Shown here one piece after another: positions 17,292 to 30,324 of a stretch of DNA of 64,000 nt. Both the position numbers and the translations under genes were made by a program. The notes under the pieces are model-generated. The model saw only the letters and a list, made by a program, of their open reading frames with translations. It was not told the origin of the DNA and searched no databases. The DNA lies in NCBI GenBank assembly GCA_021613335.1, contig JAJTWR010000269.1:2064501-2128500 (forward strand), written 5' to 3'. Source of the stretch: Whitmania pigra. Taxonomy: Eukaryota > Annelida > Clitellata > Hirudinida > Haemopidae. How positions within the stretch are numbered: the stretch's first letter is position 1; each line of letters starts with the position of its first letter.

Positions 17292-18213
17292 TTCCTTTAA
17301 AACATCAACTTTCTAATTCCAAGTAAATTCCTTGTCGATAATGGAATTTGAATACGAGTAAAGACAATTATAATGATAAATATACTTATAAATTCAAAGT
17401 TCTCTTCGTTTATGATCTGATTTTCTTTTCAGCATGCACTTCCTTTATAAGCTTTTAGAATGTTTACTTAATTAAATCTTTCATAGTAATAAAAATGTTT
17501 AATTTAATATAATTACGACACTTGCTGTGAATTGCAAGACGCAAATCAATGAGATTCGATCAACATCAAACTGTTATAATAGTTCGATGGAGTGAAACAA
17601 TTACTAACTGACGTCGTGATGTTAACGAGAAATCTTTCAAAAATAATCATTTTCGGCTCTTTTTTTTTGCAATACTTTTTTTTAAATTAATAATTCATGT
17701 ATCTTCCTCTTCAATGTCTACAGAGATAGAGGATTTTTTCTTCGTGATCTTACTCAGTTCTTCATAAGCTTCAGTTTGTGCACTTGCAATCATAAAATAT
17801 TATTAGAATTCTATTGTAAATTGTACTCCGCACAACGAACGTGGCCATGGAACAAATTGCGTTCGTTAGGTTGGGGTATCACTACACAGATATTTAGTGA
17901 TTTTTATTCCATTATTTGTATTTAAATCGAGAAGAATAAAACTGTCGATAAAATTTCTCTAATTGGAAGAACATATTTATTTGGTAACTTGGGATATGTT
18001 CATTTGATTCTTCAGCGTTTTACTAATTCGTGAATTTTGAGTCTGAACACGGCCTTAACGTTATTATAATTTATAATAATTAATTATAATTTATAATAAG
18101 TACGACATCGTTGATATTGGATAAATGACGAACGACTATTCCTTATTGTTATGGTATTTCATTTTACAAATGTAATCAAACTTCAATTATTTAAGATTTT
18201 TCAAATTGTATTT
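17292..18213. other. Gap between lectin copy 3 and the next receptor gene
   Basis: AT-rich, with the promoter side of copy 3 and the 3' flank of the short-tailed receptor, both on the - strand. No supported exon, RNA gene or repeat was seen. Confidence 0.5.
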
Positions 18214-20371
18214 TTACTTATTTCGATTTTCCTCTTCAGTTTTACGTTTGATTTTCTTGTCTAAAATATTCAATTGGTAACGTTTGCAATGATTAATTCT
18301 AAAATAACGTTGCAGTAATACCTTTAAAGATGGCCAATATAACTGTCCCGATCATACAAACAATGATAAGCCCGAACCAAAACGTAATATAATCGTCTAT
18401 AACTGAAAAAAATAATTACGTTTTATTTAAGATTATTAAATTGCATTCAGTAACAAACAATTTTTTCCTGAGGGCAAAGATAATGCCTCCCAAGCTAGAC
18501 TTTCACAACGGCCGGGCTTTGGGAAAGGTTTACAATTTTCAATACCGTCATCGCATTCAAAGTAGTTCAAGCTGCACGCTGAAAACGCGTCCGGAACTGA
18601 AATTGTAATAAATTAATGAAATCCGATCATCTAAATTATGAAAAGTATAACTATATGATATATATGTATATAATATAATATATTGAATTTTTAAATTTGT
18701 ATTCGTTTGCTTCTTAACTGCTATTTTGTGTGGCTTCCATGACCTCGAGATCGTGGCATTTGATGAATACAATTAAATATTTTGCCATATTATCATTTAT
18801 ATATATATCATATTATCATTATATATTATCATTTAGGCGTGACGTAACAAATTTCTTATGACGAGTATCGCTCTCTCCCGCAGCCGGGAGAAACCCTAAC
18901 CACTTACAGTCATGGCTGACCAATATTCGCAAGCGCTCACTGTGATTGGTTGAGATATGAAACAGGTCGTTTTGGAGATATTTAAAAAAATAATAATAAT
19001 TGCCGTTGCAATATGCAGTGAAATTAAATAATTCATATTGTTTTAATATTAATTAGAAAAATAGAGACCCAACCCTAACCCAAACAAACTCAGACCCAAA
19101 CCCAAACACTAAAATTGTTAAATTATTAACCATAACATTAACCCAAACCCAGTCTTAACCCCAGATGTTAAGCTATTAAAATATATTAAACCGCGCTTAT
19201 GAATTAGACAAATCAGATCAGAGTCCCGCAACATGATTCTAACTGTCGTCCCCAACCGCTAGGGCACGCAAACCGGGTGTCAGGACTCGAAACCTATGAT
19301 GCAAATAAACATAAACATGTGCAATGTTTTGACCTATTTAAAAGCTCAACCAATCATGTAGCCCGTGCTTATGAATATTAGTCGACCGCTGGATGTAGCT
19401 GGTTAAGGTTCGGAAACACGACTCCCGGCTAAAGCAGAACTATTCGATGTTTTATAAATAGAACTATTTCTAATACCGTCAAGGCAAAATTCATCCACTA
19501 TCACTCGATAACCAGCACGACATACGCACATGTATGAACCAATTGTATTCGCACAAATCGTGGCTTCAAAAGGACATGCTTTCTTCAGGCATTCGTCTTT
19601 ATCTGAAATTTAAAAAAACCACATCAATTGGTGATAATTTAAAATGAAACCACTACAAATTGTGGACTAATTCCAAATTTGAAGTAGTTGTTATTTTGGG
19701 AGGACGTTTGTCTGGGTTTAATCACATCTCTTGATCACAAAGTTGAAGATCGAAAATTATTCTTTATGAACGCCAGAAGTTTATGAAAGTATTTCAGCTA
19801 GTTTTATTTCAATTTGACAAGAAATTCGCCAGCAATATCAATGATATTTCTTCGTGATTTCAAAATAACTACGCCATAATCACGAACAACTACAATTAGA
19901 TCAGGGATCACTAAACTTTTGCCATTGCAGGTCGAATAATTGGCAAAATGACGAGCTCCGGGAAAAATACGAAAAACTAAGTTTGACATTACATGAAGCG
20001 GGTTGCTTGCGATGTACAAAATGCAAAATCAAATAGCACCGTCACCATGAACCGGAGAAAAACTCGGGATGGCTCGAAATAAGCAGACATTACAAGAAAC
20101 AAAAAAATTTAGATACCTAAAATTAATTGAAAACAATAAATTTAAGGAATAATAAATATAGGAAACAAGAAAATCAAGATACAATAACTTAAAATTAGTT
20201 CAAAATAATAAATGTAAGTAACTTAGCAGCCAAAAGGTCTCCTTACGTGTGAAGATATCCTAGTATTATATATGTAATAATTAAATTTAATTTGTATCTC
20301 AACGTCTCGTGTTTTACTGAGCCAATTCGGGCACCTCTGGCGGGCAATAGTTAATAATAGTAGTAATAATA

Positions 20372-20422
<51 letters not shown>

Positions 20423-23382
20423 TTAATTGGTTAAACTTGAATTAGAAGAGTATATTTCAGCAATGTAACCATGTAACCTTCACATACTCCGGACTGTAAG
20501 TAGTACCCCTCGAAACATGAGCAACTGTATGATCCGATTTTATTGACACAGGTTGATCTTGATGTGTCGCAGGGATTCAAACTTTCACTACATTCATTCT
20601 CATCTAAAATAATCTCGTCGTTATTTCAGGAAGCCAATGGAGTTACACAATTTATGAGGCAGGACCTCTACAGTTCTCGAAAAGTGTAAGACCATACAAG
20701 TATCCTTTCTCGCATAAACACTCCGAGTAATTGGTATTTCCAAATTGAAATTCCTTGCATTCTGACTTGTCACATTCGCCATTATTTATTGAACAAACTT
20801 TTAAAATTAATTCAATAGTTTTAAAATTATTTCTATAGCAGAACTGTTGCTAGCAATGAATTGAAAATAAATTAAAAAACTTCTCTGTTCGCATTTTTCC
20901 CCCTTCCATCCATGTTTGCACAAACCGAGGTCACACGTGGCATTTTTATTAGGTTTGCTATTAAGACACCTAAAAACGTCGGCGTAAGATTTGCCCAACC
21001 CAAGAATAAAATCGCCTTCAAAAATTGATTTAGTCTAGCAATATTTTTAAGCAAATTAGCAATTGTTGTAAAATGTATTAAATTACCCGAGTAAACATCA
21101 GTCTTAAAAGAGTTCTGGCACTCCTCAGTTGATTTACAAATTTCATCGCAATCCGACATTAATAGTCTTCTAAAGCGATTGAATGGTACCCAACATTTGC
21201 ATAAGTTTTGCTTTGAAATAATGTGGAATCAATTTAAGTTGAGATAAATTCACAACAAAGTGTCAGATAACAATGTAATAATTTGAAAATTAGGTAAAAG
21301 TGTAACAGATAAATAAAATGACAAAATAATAATAAAATCATAACCTTTGCGTCGACATATATGCATGAATGTTTTGAAATGAGATTACGTAATTGTAATA
21401 ATATTATGTAACATAGTACAATTTATAAATGTCAATAGGTGGTATTAACTTGTAAGTCCAAATCATCTGAGTTATGCAACGGACTATAATCAAATAAATA
21501 AAGTATTAACTTGTAGATTTGTGACGGAAAATTGGCCATCTTGGAATAACCTCAAATAAAGCAGAAAACTAGGTAAGAATTAACGAATTTGCTCAAGTCG
21601 AAACAAAAACAAAAGTTATGGCAGCTTCATATTTTTGTGATAAATTTTTTCATGAATCCCCAGCATTAAATTCTTTAACCATAATGATTATTAGAAAATC
21701 CCATTTTGCTGAGGACGATGGTATTAGTGGCTAACAGCCCTTCGACCGGATAAATAAATGAATGAAAAATAAATATTTAACAATATTTCTTTCAATATTC
21801 AACAAATTGCTTTCCAAATGAATCCTTATTACTCATTATTTTTCATAATTTAATTTGTTAAATTTGGAGATTTGTTAAGATTTGAATGTAACGGGGGAAA
21901 GTAGTATTTGCTAACTTAAATAAATTTGAAAATTTTAAATTTGCCGAGAATCCTCACTTAATCTCAGGACTCTCATTTTATTTTATTTTTCAACGGGATT
22001 GCAAAATTTACTAAATTTTATTTTCTTTTTTAATTTTCAGGAAGTAAAGTGTTTCAAAAATTGAGCTAGTGTGCTTTCTATTTTAATACATTATAAAATG
22101 TGTTCGACTTTTATCCTCCTTATCTTGAATTATTATTCCGTATTATTAGATTGACAGTCTTAGTAACAAAAATAGACAACTTGAAATCGTGAAATGCGAT
22201 AATTAAAACAACTGACTGAGAGATGTTTCATTATTTCTATGAACTCTTGCTCAAATGCAATCTATAAACGTACCTCATCTGCCAGGTAACTAAACTTCTC
22301 CAGCTCACAAACTTCCTGACACGAAAGAGTCAGATTTTCAGTCGAATTCGTAATTTCAGTGACGAAACATCCAAGGTAAGATGGCACCACTATAAATTAG
22401 AAATTATTCAAAGAATTAGCAAATCTGAAACATGAGAGTTCCTCATCGAGTGGGCAACTCCGTAATTGTCAAATTGCAAAATTGGCAAAGTACTTTACCA
22501 ATTAGCAAAATAAAAATTAAATTTACTCGCGTAAACGGCGTACAAATTTAACCCTCCACAGGAATGTGGTACATCACTGCATAGCATATCACATTTTTTA
22601 GAAAATACTCTTGAGTCTGTTATATTTCCACAGTGGCAAGTTCGTCCACTCTGTTCATAAAACGGTGTACCTTCCACGTAAGTATCAATAAATTTAGTTA
22701 TTACATATTTATCTTACTTTTATAGCAATAAATGGAAGTCTAAATATTTTACAAGTTGAAACACACTGCAAGAAAGATCGATTACTCAATCTGGCGTTTT
22801 GAATCTCTCGGAATCGTTTGTAGCATCCGATGAAAATATCCGACTGATGAGCTGAGGTTCAGAACAATATTGTTGTTACAAATTTTTAAAGTTTTTTCTA
22901 ACCTATCATTTACATTTGTCATACTAAAGAATTATTTATGTATTTTGAATTAAATACCACGTGATGTTTAAAGAGTGTCAAATTATAATTTTGATGATAT
23001 AAATGACTGAATTGATAAAAACTGCGGCACCTTGGGATATTTTTTATTTTATTTCCGACTGTTGAACTGTTATTACATTGTTTTCACAGCACATCCCAAA
23101 ATCGATTTAAAATTCAATAGCGGTCATGAAATTTAAAAGATTTTTGTTCGCTTTTACCAGAAGATACCAAAGGAAGCCTGAAATAGACTCCTAGCTCACT
23201 TTGTCTCAAAACTCATTCACTATCATTCTCATTAGGGTAAAACGTGTAATCTTAACATTTGTGTAAATATTTGAGACGTAGAAATGCCACAAAGTACCTC
23301 CGGAGAGCAAATGATGCAAATGCAAGATAAATGTTGCGAGAAAAATTACTGGTGCTGAGCATTTGATCACATTTGATTTCAT
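18214..23382 (-). CDS. WSC-EGF transmembrane receptor with very short tail, paralog S1
   Basis: Twelve exons: 23298-23382, 22718-22851, 22527-22650, 22274-22389, 21087-21210, 20881-21015, 20666-20797, 20478-20603, 19477-19602, 18459-18596, 18322-18402, 18214-18260; 455 residues. Order: signal peptide; WSC1; WSC2 (each split by a phase-0 intron); GWKG Cys module; EGF-like (SINNGEC); two calcium-binding EGFs (DENEC, DKDEC); four-Cys juxtamembrane module; one membrane helix (FWFGLIIVCMIGTVILAIF); and a tail of only about 15 charged residues (DKKIKRKTEEENRNK). No phosphatase exons follow. Compared with the phosphatase genes it has one extra cbEGF. WSC domains are cysteine-rich putative carbohydrate-binding modules known from yeast stress sensors and animal Kremen and polycystin-1. 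Surface recognition is therefore plausible, and signalling would need a partner. The donor of exon 18459-18596 (GTTTGT) is the weakest junction. Confidence 0.8.
18882..19430. mobile_element. MITE-like element with long imperfect terminal inverted repeats
   Basis: The left end starts AGCCGGGAG, and the right end is its exact reverse complement CTCCCGGCT. Inward for about 70-85 bp the two ends continue to match imperfectly as inverted copies, both reaching ATGATTGGTTGAG or TGTGATTGGTTGAG. The interior is about 380 bp, has no open frame and includes CCCTAACCC/CCCAAACCC runs. It lies inside the intron between exons 19477-19602 and 18459-18596 of receptor S1. I could not identify a target-site duplication. 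A non-autonomous DNA transposon is the best reading. Confidence 0.65.
20352..20424. repeat. AAT-type microsatellite
   Basis: An AAT/GAT triplet run lies in an intron of receptor S1, upstream of the cbEGF exon at 20478-20603. Confidence 0.9.
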
Positions 23383-24477
23383 AACTGAACTGCTGTCATT
23401 GATTTTATCTAAATAGTTGAATCCAGTCGCATTGCAATCCGTAGTGCTAAAAAGAACAAAATAATTATTGTTGTTTAGTCGACGACTGCATTTTCCGTCT
23501 TAGGTTTATGAATAGCACGATGGAATTTCCGAACTAATTATTGTGAAATGACGCAGAGGCATTATTATGGCGTTCGTAATGTTTAATGTTTTAATTTATC
23601 GTAATCAAAAATTCACTGTAATTTTTTTTTTATTTACATTGTTTCAAGAAATTAAATTATTATTACGTACAAAATCTAGAAAGTCACAAATATTAATGAC
23701 AATGTAAACATTTCTTCCGACTGATAATTGCAAATTAGGGTTACAATTATTATGCATCCGTCACTTATTTTAAGATCTATTTTTAGATATATTTAGGTTA
23801 ATCATGTAGTTCTTCAACGTTAACACTGACTTTGTAATTTTCGAAAATTTCTTTTCCAAGCAATTCCTGAAATCTCAAGCTTCCATTTCAGTGCCGTTCA
23901 ATCCGCGGTCTTATGAGGTTGATTCCAAGTGGTTCGCCAATGCACCCGAAATTTTGCGCAATTCGCCAGAAATGCTGTCGAGCTGGCGAATGCATCTAAT
24001 TTCATTCTTGGTTCTTATGCTAATTTAAGATGTAAATGTTTAAATATGTCGCGATAGAAGATGGACTTAACATGCAGCTAATTTTGAACTGTAAATATTA
24101 GAAGATTCTGTTTTTTTTAACTTTTGGAAAAAATTTCTTGCATTCAAACATTTAAGATAACAAAAAATTCGATTATTCCACAAATTTATTAAATATTAAA
24201 ATTGTTAGAGCGCGTATTATGTGCATTTTAATGAATTAATTATTACCTTCAACGAAGAGTGTAATACAATTTTACATCAGTTTAGACATCTATAAGAGCA
24301 ATTTTTACGACATGAAAATTTGTAAAAGCAGTTATTCGAAAGTATAAATTCTGATATTTTTCAATATGCAAAAAGTAGTTGTGCAAGTTTAGCGATAAAT
24401 GTCGTCTGCTAGGATTGAGAGTCAACATTAGTTAATAAAATGATGAAATCATGTGATATAGAAAATGATTTTTGTGA
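23383..24477. other. Intergenic stretch between receptors S1 and S2
   Basis: AT-rich upstream region of S1 and 3' flank of S2, both on -. No exon, RNA gene or clear repeat was recognised. A less AT-rich patch near 23880-24000 has no open frame of note. Confidence 0.5.
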
Positions 24478-27400
24478 CTAGTCGGCATCTGGTTCGGCAT
24501 GAACTCCTTTTTGCAAAACGTTTCCGCCAGCATCGGTTGGGTTTTCACGGGGACCAAATTGAGCCTTGCCTGCGTGCCTATTTCGTATTTCTAGGAAGAT
24601 CAATTAACAGCTTACAAATGTTTACTAAGGTTTACGAAAAAGTAAAAAAACACATTACTTCTCGTCAACATTAAGGTTAGGACGCAAGCTACTGCTCCGA
24701 CGCATATATAAACCACCAATTCAATAGTTCTGACGTCTATATCTCCTAAAAAATAAATAAAAAAAAACTAAACAAACTTAATTTTGTCAACAAGCAGGAA
24801 ATTGAAAAGAAATATCGACCTGCAAATTTGGCTTCCTTTGACGGTTTGTCCGTGCTCTTCAGTGGCTTCACTTTTTGAGGGTGGCATTTGTAGAAGCCCC
24901 TGATCTTCTGACATTCTGTGCCGTTGCAAGAGAAAAGATGCTTACTGCAAGGCTCTGCAGCATTCATCCGATGTTAAAAACAAATCTCGTTACAATAACT
25001 GCATTAACTTGCCGCGGTCACATTTAATAACTCCGTGTTTTGGGGCACAGACGCACATGAACGATTTAAACGTGTTGATGCAGAGTTCTTTTGTTTCCAT
25101 GCATGGATTTTCTTCACATTCATTTACATCTTGAATATCCAAATATTTATATATAAATTGGAGTTTTGTCAAATTTTTAAATAACTATTAAAATTGTATT
25201 AGTCAACTCACACTACTTTCTCCTTCATTTATGTTTATTTATTTTATATATGCTTATTTGTATAACACCATAAGCGTAAGCGTTAGGGGCGCTCATCCAT
25301 TTGTATAGCGCCGAATACAAAGGGCTTTGTGGCGCTTTGTTGGGTTTCGAACACGACACGTAACGACTGCTGCTTTTACCATCGTTTCGCAGGCACGCTA
25401 CCCTCTGAGCCAACTTGCACGCCCAGGGGCTCAGAGGAGGCTTTTGAACGTTTGAAAAAGTGTTACCCGATACATCATAAATAATGTAGATTAAGCAATG
25501 GCATTCTTATTGCATTTATTTGTCGATTGGTGTAATAAAATTCTTATCTATCGGTTGTTATTATACAATCTTATTCCTCTGTATAGGTTACATAGAGTAA
25601 TACTGACACTAAAATGTAGAAAGTGTTATAAACCTGTGCATCTTTCAAACTTTGTTAAACCTTGAGTAAGACCTTTTTTGCAAACACAATCAGAAATACT
25701 GTGGATTCCTACATCGGTTGTTGCGCATGGGTGTTCGCCGCAATCTCCATTGTTAACGGAGCAATCTTAAATTGCGACGGAAACAAAAATTAGTTTGCAT
25801 AATTCTGGGGTTGGTGAGCCATGTGATAAGATGAGAAACCTCTATGTTCACACCTTTCTCCCTTCCAACCGGGTTTGCACGAGTGAACAGCACATTCACC
25901 ATTCTGGCTCGTCACTTCGTTAGCGCAGCGGAACACCTCGGTGTAGTATTTGTTCAAACCAGGAAAAAAATTGACTTTAGAATAAAATATTGTTCGTCAG
26001 TGATTGATTTTAAGTTAATGTTTTGGTTTGATCGATAACGCTGACAAGAAAAGTACCTGAAAATATTTGCATCAGTTCACACTTAGCTTCCATGAGGCAA
26101 TCGTCGTGACAGCTCGGCGTAAGGTTGACAACTCGCTCTACGTAATCGAGTATTGCGCACCTACAATCTCGAGACTTTAAAACAAATTTATTTTTCACGT
26201 TACATGCCATTATTTCATTATTTATAAAAGTTATTTTTCACATTTCATGCCATTATTTGTAAAAATAATTTTGTAAAATACTAGGAAAATTGCATTGTTA
26301 GTTAAAAATTATATTGGATGCTTTGACAATTAATAAGAGTCCAAACAATGACATTATTATCATCTTTACTACTATTTCCTATCTAGGGGTACCATTCGCC
26401 GAACCACATAACTCGAAACATGAGAAAGAGCCTCTTGGTGCATAACTGAAGAGTTTACTAGCATCGTTTGCTACTCGAGAAGGTCAACAAATACAGGGAC
26501 AAATGCTAAACGGCCTGAAATAATACTTCATCGATCGGAGTTTCAAAGAACTTTTCTGAATTTCCCATTGTTATCGCATCTTCTTAGCTGTTTGTTATTG
26601 ACCTCTATTTCTAATGTCAAACATGTTTTTTTTTTTAGCTAACACGAACCTCTCAATACATTTAACACGTTTTGTTTTATCCTCCGAAGTACTTCGATAT
26701 CCTTGTTTTAGGAATCCAGAAACCCAGTGTTCTTTTGTCACAAAGTTTTGGCTATTACTAAAACGGTTTTCCTAGCCATTTATATTCATTTAACTCTTAA
26801 AGCAACTTTGCTGTTGTTGAGGTTCAGTTAAGAGTTTGTAAAAGTCTCTATCGCACGTTCTTGTAGTGCTTTTAGTCGCCTTTCAAAATCTGTTAAAATG
26901 GGACATTTTTGGAGGTTGATATTGTTATCATAGTTACGAAATTTAAAAGTTGAGTGACACTTAACTGAATGTTCAAATAGGAGACTAAAAGGACATGTTA
27001 ACTTCATAAGTTGGCGTTGTCAGAAAATGATGTTAAATTGAAAATAAAAATAGATTCCTTCGTTTAAACAAGTGAAGTACATTATGAACAAAAAGAATGC
27101 GTACACGCAAACCATACAGACTAAAGCCGGTATCCAAGCAAGTTCTGCTACAGGAATCTTTCATTTCCACTGTTACGCATCCCACATATATAGGAGCGTC
27201 TGCATTGAAATAACATTTAATAATTTTTAAATTGCAGTAAATGTATACAGTGATGGGTAAATCACATTTAGAATTTGAAATCAAAATCATGTAAGTTATT
27301 CGAAAAATAAAATTATGTTTAACAACACGTTAACGTAATCACTTGCGTTTACCAAATCAGTTTATTAATTTTTAAAAGCTTCTCAAACGAAATCATTTAA

Positions 27401-28743
27401 TCTGATGCTCTGAGAACCGGACTTATATTTTTTAAACTTTTGCTTACGATAGACATTATTATTGCAATGAATGTATGCAGCACATTATGGTAAATAAGAC
27501 GAGCGTCATAAAACAAAAATAATAATTAGTTATCATTATCACTTGGCGGCAAAACGAATAATTTCATTAAGAACTGCAAACAAATTAAAGTCATTTTAAT
27601 GCTGTACTCGGAGTGGATAAATTCAAAATGTTTACATCGTTTTTTTTTACAAACCTACGCGCAATACGTCGGCTTCGACGATTCTCAAAAGAAAACTATG
27701 TTTGTGATTTTTTCACGTGTATTTTATTTTAATTAAAGTTATATTTATCAATTAAAATTTCAGCTTCAAACTCTGAATAAACCACCTGAATAAACGGAAT
27801 AAAAATCCATTCCTCCACATAAATCGGGTCCGGACGCACATGGTAAATCGCAATTTGAAATTGATGTTCTTGAATGAGTTATATTACCACAGAAGCAAGC
27901 CATTCCGTTCTGCGTGCATTTAACTAGATTAATGTTTAAATAATTAATTCGTCAAACAATGAAATCGAAATGCATTCTACTTTTATGCCGATGAAATGCA
28001 ATACTTGACCGATACATGCTTCCATACAGGCAGATGCCGATTGAATAGCCATGGGATTTTCAGTTACGCTTTGAAAATGTTTGTAACATCCCATGTAAAC
28101 AAGAAACACTTGGCAGGAAGCTGATAAGTGTAGAAGTTTGAAATTTGATTTGTCAATTTGCGTGTCACCGTGTTTATAAATATTTTATAAATAACCCGCT
28201 TTTCGTGTTACTTGCTGGCTTAGGAGTTGAATCAGAAAATTGCAAATGCCAGCATGCGCCGGAAAATGCGGTTGATGGCCATAAGACGGCCAATCTAATT
28301 GCCAGGCATCAATTTGGCACTTAACTCCACCCTAAACCTATCTCACGACCTTGAAAATCTATGTAGAACTGACAAAATTTGCTGCCATAGCGTTTGCCTG
28401 TCATTTTTCCAAGCGTTATATAAATTGTGTCTTTAACCCAGCTTGAATTGCCACAAGCACAAATGCTTAACAGAAGGAAAGTCTCTGATGCTATGCTTCT
28501 TTCGCTACATGAAAGAACTAAAGCTTTAGTTGCAATGAATTTTGATAAAACGTGACAAATAGTGAAATTTCAACACATTTCGGTCGATCGTTTTTGTGAT
28601 AGTAATAACTATTTTTTATGCGAACTTCAAATGACTCACATTATGTTGGACATTATATTGCATATAAGACTTCACTTACATTTCTTTACGCTGTGATACA
28701 GTAATAAAACTGCCACCAATTTCAAGCAAGAAGACCTTTCCAT
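24478..28743 (-). CDS. WSC-EGF transmembrane receptor with short tail, paralog S2
   Basis: Eleven exons: 28680-28743, 27981-28108, 27786-27909, 27105-27199, 26057-26174, 25840-25974, 25634-25765, 25013-25129, 24820-24954, 24659-24745, 24478-24590; 415 residues, phases consistent throughout. Order: signal peptide, WSC1, WSC2, GWKG Cys module, EGF-like (SVNNGDC), one cbEGF (DVNEC), four-Cys juxtamembrane module followed by a Lys-rich stalk, membrane helix (VVYICVGAVACVLTLML), and a polar tail of about 37 residues ending HAEPDAD. The tail has no Tyr and no phosphatase or kinase motif. The first half of WSC2 is short (95 bp against 137-143 in relatives). The intron after the cbEGF exon uses a GC donor (GCAAGT) paired with AG, which keeps phase 1; this is a known minor class. 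A SINE sits in the next intron upstream. Sequence similarity to S1 is modest, so the duplication is old. Confidence 0.78.
25236..25424 (-). mobile_element. tRNA-derived SINE, copy 2
   Basis: On the - strand: A box TGGCTCAGAGG (exact fit to TRGYNNARNGG), B box TGTTCGAAACC, then the shared body with GGCGCTATACAAATGG and an AT-rich tail. It lies in an intron of receptor S2 in the same orientation as the gene. It aligns with copies at 10990 and 46379 over the whole length. Confidence 0.8.
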
Positions 28744-30324
28744 TGTTCGAGCAAAGTTAGAATAACGCATGTTCAACATGGTTAGCGGACAACATTAAAG
28801 CAGATTTTAGACCGAGAAAATTTTTCAAAATGTTTTGAGATTTGATTGTTTTCTTAAGATCTTCAGACATGTTTGTCTAATAGAGGGAGTCAACCTTTCA
28901 TATTTTATATGACGTAAATAACGCATGGTGAACAGAAACAAAAGATAAACATTGAACACTTAAATTTAATTTATTTTATTTCCAAATTACTATTGTTGAA
29001 CGAAACTGCATAGAAATATAGAATAAATTAAAAATATTTTTATAATATTTTAATTCATGATATGACAGAAATGAAGAAAATGGCCAACATTATTTGTGCC
29101 TTTTCCTTTCACCAAATTTATTTCAAATAAACTCTGCTCAATAAAATGTTTATCAGTATTTAACAAATAAATATTAGTTCAGAATATACCCTAAACCTGA
29201 AACCAATTAATTGTAAGTTTTGTCGAATATTTTTATTTAAACTACTACCAGGGCGCTGCAAGTAGTGTCATCCTTTTCATGACCGCCGATTAGCTACCAA
29301 ATCTATTAGAGTTTGGTCTTAGAATCAATGCATTGCTTTCTTACTCAGCAGTCTTGACAAACATTTATAAATTATGCATCCCGATAAAAAAATAATGCAA
29401 GTAAATAATATCAAAGTTCTGACAAATTACATTTCCAAACTCACAATGTCTTTATCATCGTTACTCCTTAAGATGGACGAATGTACTCCCTTGGATATAC
29501 AATGCGAAGGAGATAATAAAAATCAATTAAACGCATGTTCTGAGTACTTGAGTGCGTGTTGTATTGTATCCTATTGTATACAATATGCATGATTATTACC
29601 CTTGTGTATTTCTTTTTAATTTAATCAAGCACAATAACATAAAATAATGGCACAATAACATAAAATAATAGCATAATAACATAAAATAATAGCGAAAAAT
29701 TAATACAACCCATTAAAAATAATTTTTGAATAATAAATATTGAAAAACAACAATGAAATGATGAATGCACCTAATAGAAAGCTAGTGTAACAAGCAAAAT
29801 TTACCAAACTTTATTTTAATTATCACTTTCAATTGTAAGCCAAGAAAAGAAGCCTTTGAAGGTTTAACTGCTCTAATTATTTAACTTTAATGTGAATCTT
29901 TAAATTTTTTCATTTTAAAAAGTAGAATAAATTATTAAATATCGAATATTATGCTTTGTTAATTGGGTAATAGCATAAAACATGGTTTCACACACAAAGC
30001 ATTGCAGTGAGTTATCAAATGATTCATGGGATACAATTGAAAGACTTCTTTGTAAAAATAGACACTGCTATTTATAATAATTCCATTTTGTTTGGAAATA
30101 AAAGAAAAATAAAATGATTTTCTTCTGCGAAGAACATTTTTATTACTTTGAAAAGTTTCTGATGAGATATCCAAACAACAAAGATGTGATTATAGTTTTA
30201 ACATCCTGGTTGCCTTAGAAGTAATGTGAAATTACGCTGCTATCAATTCATGTCCTAATGCATGCCGTTTATAAGACAATTATAGCAATACGAATTTCTT
30301 CCTTTATAAGGTAATTGAGCTCAA
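28744..30324. other. Divergent intergenic region between S2 and the first phosphatase gene
   Basis: S2 (-) and the F5/8C-WSC phosphatase (+) are transcribed away from here, so both promoters should lie inside. There is a tandem repeat of three 21-bp units (GCACAATAACATAAAATAAT) near 29628-29695. The 72-codon open frame at 29374-29592 has no homology I can see or supporting splice sites, and I do not call it a gene. Confidence 0.5.

Noticed and set aside
19060..19160. Telomere-like CCCTAACCC and CCCAAACCC runs
   Set aside because: They are irregular, short and inside the MITE-like element. There is no ordered telomeric array.
28240..28480. Less AT-rich patch in the first intron of S2 with short frames on both strands (one with NAVDGHKTAN, recalling an F5/8C start)
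   Set aside because: Frames are about 30-50 codons with stops and no matching acceptor/donor pair in phase. It may be a dead exon, but I cannot support it.
29374..29592. 72-codon + strand frame with several Cys
   Set aside because: Cys spacing fits none of the family modules and no flanking exons exist. It lies in a divergent promoter region.
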